Positions 1 through 11,134 of a stretch of DNA of 64,000 bases are shown piece by piece. The stretch spans positions 2,671,001 to 2,735,000 of the forward strand of contig JANTQA010000016.1 of the NCBI GenBank assembly GCA_027625915.1, written 5' to 3'. Made by a program: the position numbers and the translations under genes. The DNA is from Anaeramoeba flamelloides. Lineage: Eukaryota; Metamonada; Anaeramoebidae. Under the pieces are notes generated by a model. It was not told the origin of the DNA. It saw nothing but the letters and a program-made list of their open reading frames with translations, and ran no database searches. Each line of letters starts with the position of its first letter. Position 1 is the first letter of the stretch.

Positions 1-231
1 AGAATAAACAGCCTTAGATTGGGACAAAAGAATAATCTAGTTCAAAAAAAATAAAAAATTGTTTAAAGAACTATTTTTCACACAAAACCATCATCAGACT
101 GTTACCCATTATTAAAACTTTTCTGACCTTTTTTAAAAACAAATGTTTTTTGAATTTTACATTTGAATAAGAGGCATTTTTTAAATATACTTGAAAACAG
201 TTTAATTTATCTTTTGAGAAATTACACTTAC

Positions 232-689
232 TGTTGATAAAAAAATGTTGGACACAGAAAAATGGTTGTCAACGATTTTTAATTGGGAACATTAGTAAAT
301 TTGAAAATCAAATCCCATTGATAACTATGTGACTTTTATTTAAATCCATGTTTAAATGTGTTAAAAGTTCATTAATATGTGGTGTGTGTAGAATACTCAT
401 TTGAATGGTTGATAACTAAAAGTAGATCATGCTATTTTAACAAAAATCCAAGTTGTACTAAAGTTTACTATTAATTCTGAAAAGGGTAATTTTTAAACTT
501 GCTTTAGATTATAAGAGATAAGGTTTTGAAAAAGTAGAATTACATTAATTGTTATTCTAATAAGTAGATTATTGTTATTTTCTTTAGTTATTTCACAAAC
601 GAACAAAATTAAAAATGTTTTTCAGTAATGTTCCCAATTAAAATTGCTATTCAATGATTTTTCTCTTTCCACATTTTTATCTCAACAAT
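232..689. repeat. Inverted-repeat (foldback/MITE-like) element
   Basis: Positions 232-297 and the reverse complement of about 620-689 match well over ~65 bp. Both arms carry GTTGA, then an A-rich stretch, and end inward with the shared block TTTTAATTGGGAACATTA. The 320-bp middle has no long open frame. This looks like a non-autonomous DNA transposon. A clean target duplication was not resolved: TTAC lies beside both ends but offset by one base. A sequence related to the inner arm block lies near 44040-44100. Confidence 0.6.
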
Positions 690-1262
690 TACCTTGAAAA
701 TTGTAGCCTATGGTGAAAATTTTATCTCTTTGAACATAATATACCAAGAAAATCATTAAAAAACACTTTCAAGACTTTTTCGAACTTTCTTGACGATAAT
801 CGACAAAATTTCAGTCTTTGATATTCTTACAAATTTTTTTAGAGTAAACGAAAGTTTTGACAAAACTCACTAATAAGGGATCAAAAAAATAATTAACTCA
901 AGAAAACCTTTCTAATTAATTAAAAATTGTTTAATATTTCACCAATTGAAAAATATTCTTAGCTTTTAAAAACTTGAAACTCATTGTATGAAAATGAAAA
1001 ACTAAAAGGTGTTCAAAATATTATTTTGTAAATAGTTTAATTGCCAAATCTTTAAAATTTAGAGTTATTGGATTTATTTCTTTTGCAAATTGGAAATAAA
1101 TTTAAAGAACCAAAGAGTATTATGAATTAAAAAATGTTGAAATTGAATTTTTTAAAAAATCCTTGTATTGGCAATAACAAATTTTTCATTTTTTTAATTC
1201 TTCCCTTCAATGTCAATCGTGAAAATTCAGATCTTATTTCAATTTCCTTATGTATATTTCAG

Positions 1263-1785
1263 AGGAGTTAAATTTAAACCAGAACAAAAATTCAAAGGTG
1301 TAACAGTTGATAAAGAAGGATATTTGATGATTGTTGGTTTGGAGACAAATAAAAGTACTGTTGAATTTCCGATCGATTTAAAGGTGCGTGGCTTTTATGA
1401 AAACCCTTTTTGTTTTGACTGGGTGAATCAACTTTTCTTTTCAAATGAAAGACAAATTTCAGACAATACAAACAATTATAATGTTGAAGTTGAACAACTT
1501 TTTGAAAAAATATTTGACTATTTTTTAAAAAAACTCAAAAACGAAGCATTTTTTCCGAAAAATGTGACAAGCTACCATGTAGACATTTTTCACCAAACAG
1601 TAAAAGAGCCCAGTCGTGAATACTTCAACACTTTTACATTCGAAAAACTTGATAAAAGAAGAATCATAAATCCAATTTCCCTCGAACCACAAATCAAGGA
1701 ATTCTTAATTCCAAAAGAGAAAAATAAAAGTCTGAGTATCCTAAGCAATCATAACGAAACTTTTGGTTTCATGAGCTATCGTCAA
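1263..1785 (+). CDS. Internal exon of an unrecognised protein-coding gene
   Basis: An open exon of ~174 codons lies between a good acceptor (TGTATATTTCAG ending at 1262) and a donor (CAA|GTATGG at 1786), so it is incomplete at both ends. An in-frame ATG at 1210 lies inside the presumed acceptor tract and is an unlikely start. The protein has mixed composition with motifs such as GVKFKPEQKF and YLMIVGLETN, is rich in Phe, Lys and Asn, and lacks membrane segments; the Phe-rich stretch that follows is intron read-through. I do not recognise the family. The donor is phase 0, as is the exon at 4412, so the two may belong to one gene. A 39-codon continuation at 1943-2062 can be read, but it lies in a dispersed repeat and is doubtful. 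Confidence 0.6.
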
Positions 1786-1898
1786 GTATGGATCCTTTTT
1801 TCTATTTCATTTATTTTTTTTATTTTTTTTTTTTTTTTTCCCTTCGTACTTTTTTAAATTTTTTATCTTTCATCAAGTACTCGGTCTTTCAATACAAC

Positions 1899-2960
1899 AG
1901 GTCAAAATTTTAAAATATGTTATTTGATTATATTCTCTACAGATGAATTTAAAAGATAACAAGGCAAAAAATACTGATCGAACTAAAAAACCCAGAAAAG
2001 AAAAATTTTTCAGTGAGATCATTTTTTTTATTTCCATTTTTTATGAAATAGAAAAACATTAAATTCATTTTATTTCTCACATTATAACAAAGTTTTTACC
2101 CTGGTTATACCCATTACTTTTATACAATAAAAAATCTTTGTTGCAAGGAATATTATATACATGAATATTTTTCTTTTTTTGAGATAATTCTTTGGTTGAC
2201 CACAAATATTGATTCATTCAAATAATAGAAAATATTTGTCTTTCTATCAGAAATATAGTTCTAAATATCAAAGTTTCAATCCCATTTACAACTTTTACTT
2301 AAGTATAAGTGTTGTTGTTCTAAGATAAAATTTGATTTTTCAAAATAAAATTTTATATAAGATATTGGAGAATTAAATAATTTTATCTTCAAAATTCAGA
2401 ATCAATTTTTTTCTTACAAAAATGATTTAAATTGTAAATAATTCAAAATAATAAGACCAAACAATTTGTTAAAACAATTTATCAAAATCGAAAATTTTTT
2501 TATAATTTTCTTTTATTTTTTGAAAACAGAGAAAAACAACCTCTTTAAAACTTTATAGATTAAAAAATTTTTATTGAAGATATCTGAATTCCATTGATAA
2601 AATTTTGTTTATCTTGGATAAATTTTTATTTATTTAAAGTCTCATACCACCTATACTTCAACTAGTTTTATTTATTGAGATATGAATTGAAATAGTAAAT
2701 ATTAAAAATAATAATCAAATAAAAATTTTTCTTTCTTAATCAATACTAGCCAACATAAAAATGAAATTTTTTTTCTCACAATTTTCAAGAATTGACTTAA
2801 ACATTAATAAAAATAATATGTTTCTTTTTTTGGGTTATATATATATATTGAATACATGTAAACTTTCAGAATTCAAATAATAAACACAATTAATAATGTT
2901 TTTTAAATAAGATCGGCTCAGGGATTTCAAAAACCAAAACACAAATTACAAAAAAAAATT
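1899..2960 (+). repeat. Dispersed ~1.1-kb repeat (R2), left copy
   Basis: The sequence from AAAATTTTAAAATATGTTAT onward is matched collinearly, with many substitutions and small indels, by 62889-63985 in the same orientation. Shared landmarks include the ATATTCTCTAC block, the TTGAGATAATTC block and the AAACACAAATTACAAAAAAA block near the right end. No long open frame or terminal repeat was found, so its class is unknown. The left copy begins just inside the putative intron that follows the exon at 1263-1785. Confidence 0.7.
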
Positions 2961-3310
2961 AAGAGGATTTTTAAAAGTTTTAATTTGAATTTTAAAACAC
3001 ACTTGTCCTTTAAACATTTTTTTGTTTTCAGTATTGATAAACAAATTAATAAAAAAATTTCATTAATATTGGATCTCCAATGGATATAAATTGTTAAAAA
3101 TGATTATTTAAACTATATAAAATCGATGCTTGAAAAATACTTTCAAGTTTCAGTGATTTCCTTACATTTGGTCTTCAATTTTGGTCTTTGTTTAACACAC
3201 AATAAACACACCCTCTTATAATTTAACAGAAATTGAAAAATAGATATTATATGATAAAAATTGATTTCTCTATTTCACAAAACACAATTTTAAAATCTAA
3301 TTTCTATATA

Positions 3311-3848
3311 AACTTTAATTCAAAATTTTACATACAGTTAAAACAGTTTCAAACAATCATAATAATACAATTTAATTCAAATTGGAAATAATGTTGATTT
3401 TTTACTAATATGAAAATCATTTTTTCTTTATTTAGTTTTTGTATTCATTTCATTTTTTGAATTACGTAACTTGTATCGGTCGATCAAATTTTTTTTCTAC
3501 AATTGATATTAGGTTAAAGTTGGGTTGTTCTAAATAGAAGAACTCAAATAAAATTAACCACTGATATCTAACCATTTGAAATATCAATAATTGTTTATAG
3601 AATTTAAATAAATTTAACAATGTATTTTTTTGTTTAGCTCTCTCCAAAAAGTATTAACATACTCTTGATTTATTAGTATTGATAATTATTTATTTTTTTT
3701 TTTGTGGGTATTGTAATTTATAAACAAGTGTTAACATTTCAATTAGTAAATGGTTCTCAATTGGGCATTTCTTCTAGAATTGATGAGACAAGATATTTTT
3801 TTTCAAAAATTGAATTTTGGTGTGTTAAAAATTTTGAATGGGGGTGTA
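3311..3848 (+). repeat. R1 TIR element, copy 1
   Basis: The left end AACTTTAATTCAAAATTTT and right end GTTAAAAATTTTGAAT form an imperfect inverted pair, as in the other R1 copies at 12046, 32111, 49820 and 61208. Interior landmarks shared by the copies are a TACGTAA/TACATAA motif, a GATCGATCAA-like block, and TAATATCAA and CTCAAATAAAATTA blocks. No coding capacity is visible; I call it a non-autonomous DNA transposon (MITE) of unknown superfamily. Confidence 0.65.
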
Positions 3849-4270
3849 TATGCCAGATAAAATTTCAGGGAAGAGTTTAGGTCGTTGTATTATGGTTTCC
3901 AGCACACCCAATAAAATCATTTTTTTTACCAGAATTGTATACAGTTACATAAATCAAAATATTTGGTTTATTTTTTATTAATTAAACAGATTAATCTAAG
4001 AAATCACATAAATAAGAAAATCAATAAAAAATCAATAAAATATTTGTCGAAATTAATTAACAAAATAGAATAATATATAAACAAAAAGGTTACTTATAAT
4101 ATTTTGATTAACTTTTTTTATTGTTTTATTTTTATTTTGTTTTTTTTGTTAATTATCTATTTTACAAAACCAAAGAAAAATAAGAATTTAAAAAATATGT
4201 AATTGTTATTTATTTGATTAATTTTTATATTTTTTATTTTATTTTAAAAAATTATTTAATAATTTTAGAT

Positions 4271-4271
<1 letters not shown>

Positions 4272-4347
<76 letters not shown>
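4272..4347 (+). repeat. Compound (CA)n(TA)n microsatellite
   Basis: A run of about 24 CA units passes directly into about 14 AT units. It ends 64 bp before the exon acceptor at 4411. The His-Thr/Tyr-Ile reading frame through it is a repeat artefact. Confidence 0.95.
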
Positions 4348-4350
<3 letters not shown>

Positions 4351-4411
4351 ACAATAAATTTTTACACTTTTATCTTATCTATTTTTTTTATTTTTATTTA
4401 TTATTCATTAG

Positions 4412-5245
4412 GATCAACCCTGTACAAAATTTACTATCGATAAAAAGAAATATTCAGAAACAATATACCAATCAATAAAAACCCTGATATCAACAACATT
4501 CAATAAACTTTTATCTGAAGACTGGATTAATTCACAGATAGATCTAATATTTTGGACATTATATATCAATTATAAACTAGATTATGTATATACAACAATT
4601 CCTTTAAATCGGAAATTTGATGAAAAAATCATGTCATCACTAAATATAGATGATGAGATCAAAATAGTTGATAACAAATTGAGGATTTATAAGGAAATAT
4701 TTGAAAAGATTCTTGAAGATTATTGTATGGGGTTTGTTGAAATACTTATTAATTACATAAAAGAAAATATCAAAGATAATTTTGATTCTATAAATATTTT
4801 TGGATATATTTTATATTTAAAGCGTGGATTAATTAAAAAAGAACTCCAAAGCAAAATACAGGACATAGAGATTGATTTTCATAAATCATTTAAAGCAATT
4901 ATTTTCGACCAAAATTTCACAAATTCTTCAATGAAGATGGGAAGCAGAGAAAAATATTTTGCAAAATTGGATAATACACCTACAGAAAATAATAATGATG
5001 AAAAAATAGTTGAAAATGATGATGATAACATAAACAATTCTGATAAAAAGATGCAAAATAAAATAAAGGACAGTAAATACAATATAAAGGAGCCAAAAAA
5101 GAAAACTAATGAAGAAATTGATTTATTTTTTTTAAAAGTGGCACATGAAAAAGAAAATTCAAACGGAAGTCATTTAAACTACGATAATATCAATCAACCA
5201 ACATTGGAATTACTTTTTAAAGATATAGATAAAGAAAAAACACAG
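4412..5245 (+). CDS. Internal exon of an unrecognised protein-coding gene
   Basis: An open stretch of exactly 278 codons runs from the acceptor TTCATTAG (ending 4411) to the donor CAG|GTATGT (5246), phase 0 at both ends. The first internal ATG is at 4631, but the frame is open and protein-like for 73 codons before it, so that ATG is probably not the start. The first ~170 residues look helical and globular, with several Trp/Tyr/Ile-rich segments. From about residue 190 it becomes a Lys/Asp/Asn-rich linker. No domain was recognised. It may continue the gene with the exon at 1263-1785 (same strand and phase). No downstream exon could be identified, so the 3' end is unknown. Microsatellites lie within 70 bp of both exon edges. 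Confidence 0.65.
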
Positions 5246-5301
5246 GTATGTTATATTAAATACTTCATTTATTTCTTAATTGTATGTGGAATTTCACCCG
5301 A

Positions 5302-5302
<1 letters not shown>

Positions 5303-5348
<46 letters not shown>

Positions 5349-5401
5349 TACACACATGCACACACACACACGCGCGCGTGTCTATATATATATATATATA
5401 T
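5303..5401 (+). repeat. (CA)n microsatellite with interrupted tail
   Basis: About 20 CA units are followed by CATA-type interruptions, a short CG stretch and (TA)n. It begins 57 bp after the donor at 5246, so the exon 4412-5245 has CA tracts on both sides. Confidence 0.95.
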
Positions 5402-6039
5402 CACAGGTCTGACTTTTTTTTTACATTTCATTAAACGAGTTTTACACATGTGAGCTGCAAATAAAATTCATTTAACAGATATAAATATATAACCAAACCA
5501 TAAGAAAATAAGGTGAGCTGATCTAATTTAGAATTGGTAAAAAAGTTAAATTTTGAACACTTTACGTTCTAAACTAGTATTTTTTTAAAAAAAAAATTAC
5601 TTCTTTTTCTCAGTTTGAAAAGAGTTTACAATAATTAAGATTTTTAAAAGAAACACCACTTTGTATTGTTTCGGTGTTTTCAGAATAGAAAATAAAATTA
5701 TTTTCATGGTTTTAAATGCAAAAACTCCTACATAAATAGGAAATAATGGATTCCCATTACTTTCCAAGGCTTTTAAGGCAATTCTTTCCTATCTGTATAT
5801 ATACTTGTTTTTTAGCTTTGATTTTAAGTCTTTTCGCTTGCATTTTTTCCACATCCCAGAAATGAAAAGTATGTAATCAAAAGAATTTGAGTACTTTTTC
5901 AAAAAATAAAACAATAAAAAAACGAATGAAAGGAAAAAAAATTAAAAAAATATGAAAAATTGTGATTTTATAAGTCTTTCATGATTTTAAAGCAAAAAAT
6001 TGTACTACATGATATATATATATATTTATATATATATAT

Positions 6040-6734
6040 AAACTCTGTTTCAGTCAAAGGGGCCCAACGTTTTTTTCAAATATCAATTATTTTATATAAT
6101 TGACCTTTGAAGAACAAATAAGAAATAAACAGAATAATACACCTCAAAGAAATGTTGATACATGTCTGAAAGAATATTAATAAATCAATAGCTTATCTTA
6201 AAAATTGAAAAACTCAAATTCTTAGGACCCTATTGAGAAAAACAACGATGTTTGTTTTGAACTTCTACTGGTATTTGAATAATAAATATCAAACATTTTT
6301 CACTTCATTTTCCATACTTTTCTTTTAGAAACCAAGCCCTCAAACAAAGTTTGTTTGTATTTGTGGTCTCTATTTGAAAAAGGAAATGAAAATGAAGTGA
6401 AAAATTTTTCACTTTTATTAAACAAATATCAAGATCAAAGATCAAATTGAATTCCAATAGAAATCAATATGATTTCTCAACAATCTTTACATGGTTTCAA
6501 TGACATTAGAATAACAAGTTTTGACCAAGTGACTATTGATCTTGCAATAAAAAATTTTTTGCAAATGAATGACGTTTTTAAAAAAAAAATCGAAAAAAAA
6601 AAACAAAAATGTGTAGAAATGTCAAAAAATGATTTCAATTTTAAAAATTTCCAAAATAAAATTTTTCTTCTAATATCTATGCAAACCCTTTAAACACGTG
6701 TATTATACCATTACAACTGGGCCCCTGTGACTGA

Positions 6735-6744
<10 letters not shown>
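6040..6744 (+). mobile_element. R3 TIR element in a (TA)n tract, copy 1
   Basis: The left end reads AAACTCTGTTTCAGTCAAAG followed by GGGCCCA. The right end is its imperfect reverse complement (TGGGCCCCTGTGACTGAAAA, then TAGTTT). Both ends abut TATATA runs, which suggests TA-targeted insertion as in the Tc1/mariner group, but no transposase was seen. The interior has a block with TTCACTTCATTTTCCATA that recurs near 37320-37490, 50050 and 56720. A short frame at 6469-6693 lies in repeated sequence and is not a gene. Confidence 0.7.
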
Positions 6745-6779
<35 letters not shown>

Positions 6780-6782
<3 letters not shown>

Positions 6783-7294
6783 TATCGGTAGAAGGGGCGA
6801 AATTGTTTTTAAATATAGATTATTTTCTATAATTAAACTTTGAAAAACAAATAAGAAATAAGTAGAATAAAAAAAATCAGAGAAAATAGTTGATGTCTTA
6901 TGAAATAAAACTAACAAATCAAAATATTTCTTTAAAAATTGAAAAACTCAAATTCCATGTACTTTATTGAAAAACACAACTAGATTTTTTTTTATCTTGG
7001 ATGGAAGATCCAAAAAAAATTCCAATAGAAATCAATACGAATTTTTCGACAATCATTTCAAGTGTTTCAATAACATTAAAATAACACATTTTTACTTGGT
7101 TATTATAGATCATTCAATAAAAGAAAAAAATGCAAATGAATTAGGTATCAAAAAAAAACCAAAAAAAGGAGAAAAGTTAAAAAGGTGAAAAATTATTTCA
7201 TTTTCAAAATCTCAAATAATTATATCTAATATCGATTCAAAACCCCAAAAAAGGGATAATTCGCCCATAAAATGTACCTTTGGACAGGGAAATT

Positions 7295-7298
<4 letters not shown>
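6780..7298 (+). mobile_element. R3-like element, diverged copy 2
   Basis: It starts immediately after the (TA)n run that closes copy 1 and ends at another (TA)n run. It shares the AACAAATAAGAAATAA and AAAAATTGAAAAACTCAAATTC blocks with copy 1, but its ends are more decayed (GGTAGAAGGGGCG on the left, GGACAGGGAAATTGTTT on the right). It is shorter than copy 1 by about 190 bp. Confidence 0.55.
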
Positions 7299-7334
<36 letters not shown>

Positions 7335-7373
7335 CATTTCAATAATTGTGACTCGGCTGAAATAACATATTGA

Positions 7374-7441
<68 letters not shown>

Positions 7442-8590
7442 TGCAGTATTAAAGAACAAATAATAATTAAATTTTATTAATAATTCACTTTTAAATTATT
7501 TAAAACATCTCTAAAAAACCTGATATTTTAAAAAAATGAAAAAAAATAAAACCAAAAACTAAAAAAAGTGAGTCAGAATTTTTTGAATCTGCATTAGATG
7601 TTTTTTATTACTGAAATTTAACTTGTAAAAAGTTAAATAGATTTTTTTTTGAATAATTATATGACTTTTATAAGATCTTATATTGTCTCAATTTTCTAAT
7701 TTTTATTTATATTTTCAGATCTTTTTTTTTTTTTTTAACTTCCATTAAAAAAAAACAGTATCAAAAAAGAAAAAGAAATATTTTTTAAAAATCAAAAAAA
7801 TTATTCGAAAAAAAAAAAATTGAAAAGGCAAAACAAATAATCTTGATCCAAAAAAATTGAAAATATTTTTTTCTTAAGAATCCGGGATAAAACCCCTCAA
7901 AAGTTGTTCGAATAAAATTATAAAGAAAATAAAAATTTTTTGAAAAATAGTTTATATATATATATATATATATGAGTGTGTGTGTTGTTTTGAATTTGAA
8001 TTTAAAAAGTTTTTTATGATAAAAATTCCATTCATTTGTTTTTTACAATAATAACCTAACTAACTGTATTTTCAATACTAAAAATATTGAAGAAAAATAA
8101 ATGTTTATAAATAAAAAAAATACAAGAATATAAAAGGAATCTGATAGAAAAAAATATAAAATGAAGGTGGAAGTTTTATCTACAATTTCTGAAATGATTA
8201 AGTAAATATTATCTGTAATTTTGATAAAAAAATCACTCAACAATACAAATATAATTATAAAAATCTAAATTAAAATCTTAAATAAAAAGTATCTGAATTG
8301 AAAATCAGGTAAATTTTGATTATAAAAACACTTTAATAAATTTATTTAAAAATTATTTCAAAAAAAAACCAATTAAGGTCCTAAGATTAAATAGTATACT
8401 TCATTCATTATGAGGTTTTATAATATTTTTAAGTTTTTTAAATAAAAATTTGTAAATATAATAAGATTTTCTTTTTTCAGAAAAAAATATATTAAATTAT
8501 CAAAAAATAAAAAAAAAAAATACACTTATAATTATCCAAGTAATAAGCAATACAACCCATCCACTTGATAAATTAAATTATTTTAACTAA
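7299..8590. other. AT-rich stretch, no gene seen
   Basis: Holds (TA)n runs at 7299-7331, 7380-7440 and near 7951-7972. The rest is poly(A)/poly(T)-rich sequence without credible exons. The longest open frame (8043-8243, minus) has no protein-like composition. Confidence 0.6.
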
Positions 8591-8888
8591 CAATATTGTA
8601 TCTATGGTTTTAGTTGAGTTTTATTAAAGATATCATTGTTTTTTTTTTTTTTTTGATTTTTTACCAATTGCTTCTTATAACCTCTTTTTAATATTATTTA
8701 ATTTTTTCTTTTCTTTTTTCCTTTTCCCTTTCAATTTTTTGCTTTTGTTATTTAAATATAAAAAATTTGGGGTATTTCTTTCACTTCAATAATTAACAAA
8801 TATATTATTTTATGATTAAAATTCCTTTCCGGAAATTTCAGTTAAAAATGCATTTAGAGTTAAATTTACACTTCTTTATTAATAATAA
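8591..8888 (+). mobile_element. SINE-like element with LINE-C 3' tail
   Basis: A polypyrimidine-rich body with the landmark CAATTTTTTGCTTTTGTTAT is followed by a tail (CATTTAGAGTTAAATTTACA, then CTTCTTTATT) and an (AAT)n run. The same body and tail occur at 42740-43160 (plus) and 53390-53670 (minus). The tail resembles the 3' end of LINE-C but the body does not, which is the pattern of a SINE copied by its partner LINE. A tRNA-like head was not recognised. Confidence 0.45.
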
Positions 8889-8909
8889 TAATAATAATTT
8901 TTTTTTTTT

Positions 8910-9965
8910 TTGCTTTTTAAAAAAACAAGAAAAAAATTTTCTACTATTATTTTTTTTATTGAAGAGGAAGTGTAGATTACACTCTAATTCCCCTTTTACT
9001 TTAATTTCTTTTCGGAAATTTAAGCGTAAAATCATAGATTTCACGATTATTAATTAATGAAAATAATTTCAAACTATCATAATTTAAAATTATTTCTCTT
9101 AAAATTTAATTCTTTTAACTTATTCAGAAAAATCAATCTATCTTTTTCATTGGAAGGAAATACCCATAAAAGTGATCAATATTTTCTATTATTTCCTTCT
9201 GTTCATATTTTAAACATAAAGGACAAAATCTGTTTGAATTAATATTTATCACATAATAATATCTATTTAAGCAGTTAGTAAATGTGTGAATTTTAGAATT
9301 GTTGAACTTTATGGATAACTTAAATATCTTTGATTAATAAATAATTTTTTTTTTGGTTTTTTAATTATTGCGAAATATTTTTGTACCTTCCAACCGGTAT
9401 AATTCAACAACTTATTATAATTATAATTATAAATTTCTTTTTTAAGAAGCTTTAAACTCTCCAACTCCCAATTAATTTTATTGTTCATTCTTGATTGAAT
9501 TTTATTAGTTTTTCCAGATAGGGTAGAGATATATATTTTAATTTATTTTTGAATTTGGATTTCTTTTTATTAATTGATATTATCAAATTTTCAAATTTAA
9601 ATTCTGTTTTATAGATAAGAATTGGTGTTTTTCTGTTTGTTTTACATATTTCAGTAATATATGAATTAATCCAATAGTTTAAATAGTTTAGTGTTGCTAT
9701 TTTATAATTATATATTTCTAATCCATATATTAATTGACTTAATATAGAGATTTAAATAATCTAATTTTTAAATTATTTGTTAGTAAATTATTATTAAATA
9801 ATTGTTTAGATTTGTTATAAGTTTCTTTTGCCTTTTTTAGATTATAGACTAAATGTGAAATTTTTTCCAAAAAATTTTCTACTTATCTGATCAATAATCA
9901 GTTATTCTAAATTAATTTTTCTCAGAGTTGGAAGGTCCATTGGTGAGTTTAAAGTTGAAATAACT
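8910..9965 (-). mobile_element. LINE-C 3' remnant (RT thumb and zinc knuckle)
   Basis: On the minus strand this reads a broken non-LTR retrotransposon C-terminus, with fragments such as LKKAKETYNKSKQLFNNN, NNLKIRL, TNRKTPILIYKTEFKFEN, then CPLC and a following H, matching the plus-strand copy at 57071-58452. The reading is interrupted several times. The 3' end is CTCTTCAATAAAAAAAATAA on the minus strand, a poly(A) tail that contains its own AATAAA. The copy is 5'-truncated and faces the SINE-like tail at 8812-8888, which makes an imperfect ~240-bp palindrome. Confidence 0.65.
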
Positions 9966-10013
9966 AAACAATTAAAAAATAAATAAATAAAAATTCTCTT
10001 ATAATCAAAGATA

Positions 10014-10582
10014 TAAACACTTTTTCATTCAAAGTGTCCCAGTTTTATTGAATAAATAGAAAAAATTCTATGAGTATAATCCAATATTCGTTCTCAAAAT
10101 AAATATCAATTTGTAGATCAGATTATTTTTTCTAATTTTGTCATTTTTTTTTTTTTTTTCAAATTTTTTTTATTCTTTTATATTTCACTTTTTACTTTTC
10201 TTTATTCTTTCTTTTTTTAAATCAATTTGAAGATAAAAAATGTTTTAAAACTCCAATTAAACTTTAATAAAATTTTAACTATCTAATTTTTTTAAGATAT
10301 AGAGGTTTAAAATCAAAAAAATCATATTGTCCAAAACTTTTATTTTGTAAAGAACTTGAGAAATTTTGCAGGAAGATGTTTCATAAAATGTTATAAAAAT
10401 TTTTATAACATTTTATTTTATTTATTTTTGAAATTTTATAGTTTGTTCGTCTATTTTATTTTATGAATTACAACTCTAATTAGAATTTTATTATTTCTCG
10501 TATTATGAAAAAAAACAATTGTATATTTAAAAAAAAAAAAAATGTCCATTTCTAATCCGGGCACTATTCGTGAAAAAGTTTG
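10014..10582 (+). mobile_element. R5 TIR element, copy 1
   Basis: The left end TATAAACACTTTTTCATTCA, then AAGTGTCCCAG, pairs with the right end CCGGGCACTATTCGTGAAAA, then AGTTTGTTATA. Both ends abut TA. The interior is AT-rich with no transposase. A second copy begins at about 41805. Its ends resemble those of R3, so R3 and R5 may be two families moved by the same transposase. Confidence 0.6.
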
Positions 10583-10678
10583 TTATATCAATACATTCCC
10601 AAATCTTTCAATATATATATATATATATATATTTAACAATTAGGCTTTTTTTATTTAAGCTATTATTTATTTAACTAA

Positions 10679-11134
<456 letters not shown>

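Larger units (their letters stand above)
1786..4411 (+). other. Possible 2.6-kb intron filled with repeats
   Basis: This stretch lies between a phase-0 donor at 1786 and a phase-0 acceptor (TTCATTAG) ending at 4411. It contains a long repeat (1899-2960, also at the right edge of the window), an R1 TIR element (3311-3848) and a (CA)n(TA)n tract just before the acceptor. No convincing exon was found in it. Whether it is one intron or the gap between two genes cannot be decided from the sequence alone. Confidence 0.35.

Noticed and set aside
4269-4478. ORF with His-Thr and Tyr-Ile repeats
   Set aside because: It is a read-through of (CA)n(TA)n into an intron; the real exon begins at 4412 in another frame.
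8812-9057. Overlapping plus and minus ORFs of similar composition
   Set aside because: They arise from the palindrome formed by two opposed LINE/SINE 3' tails.
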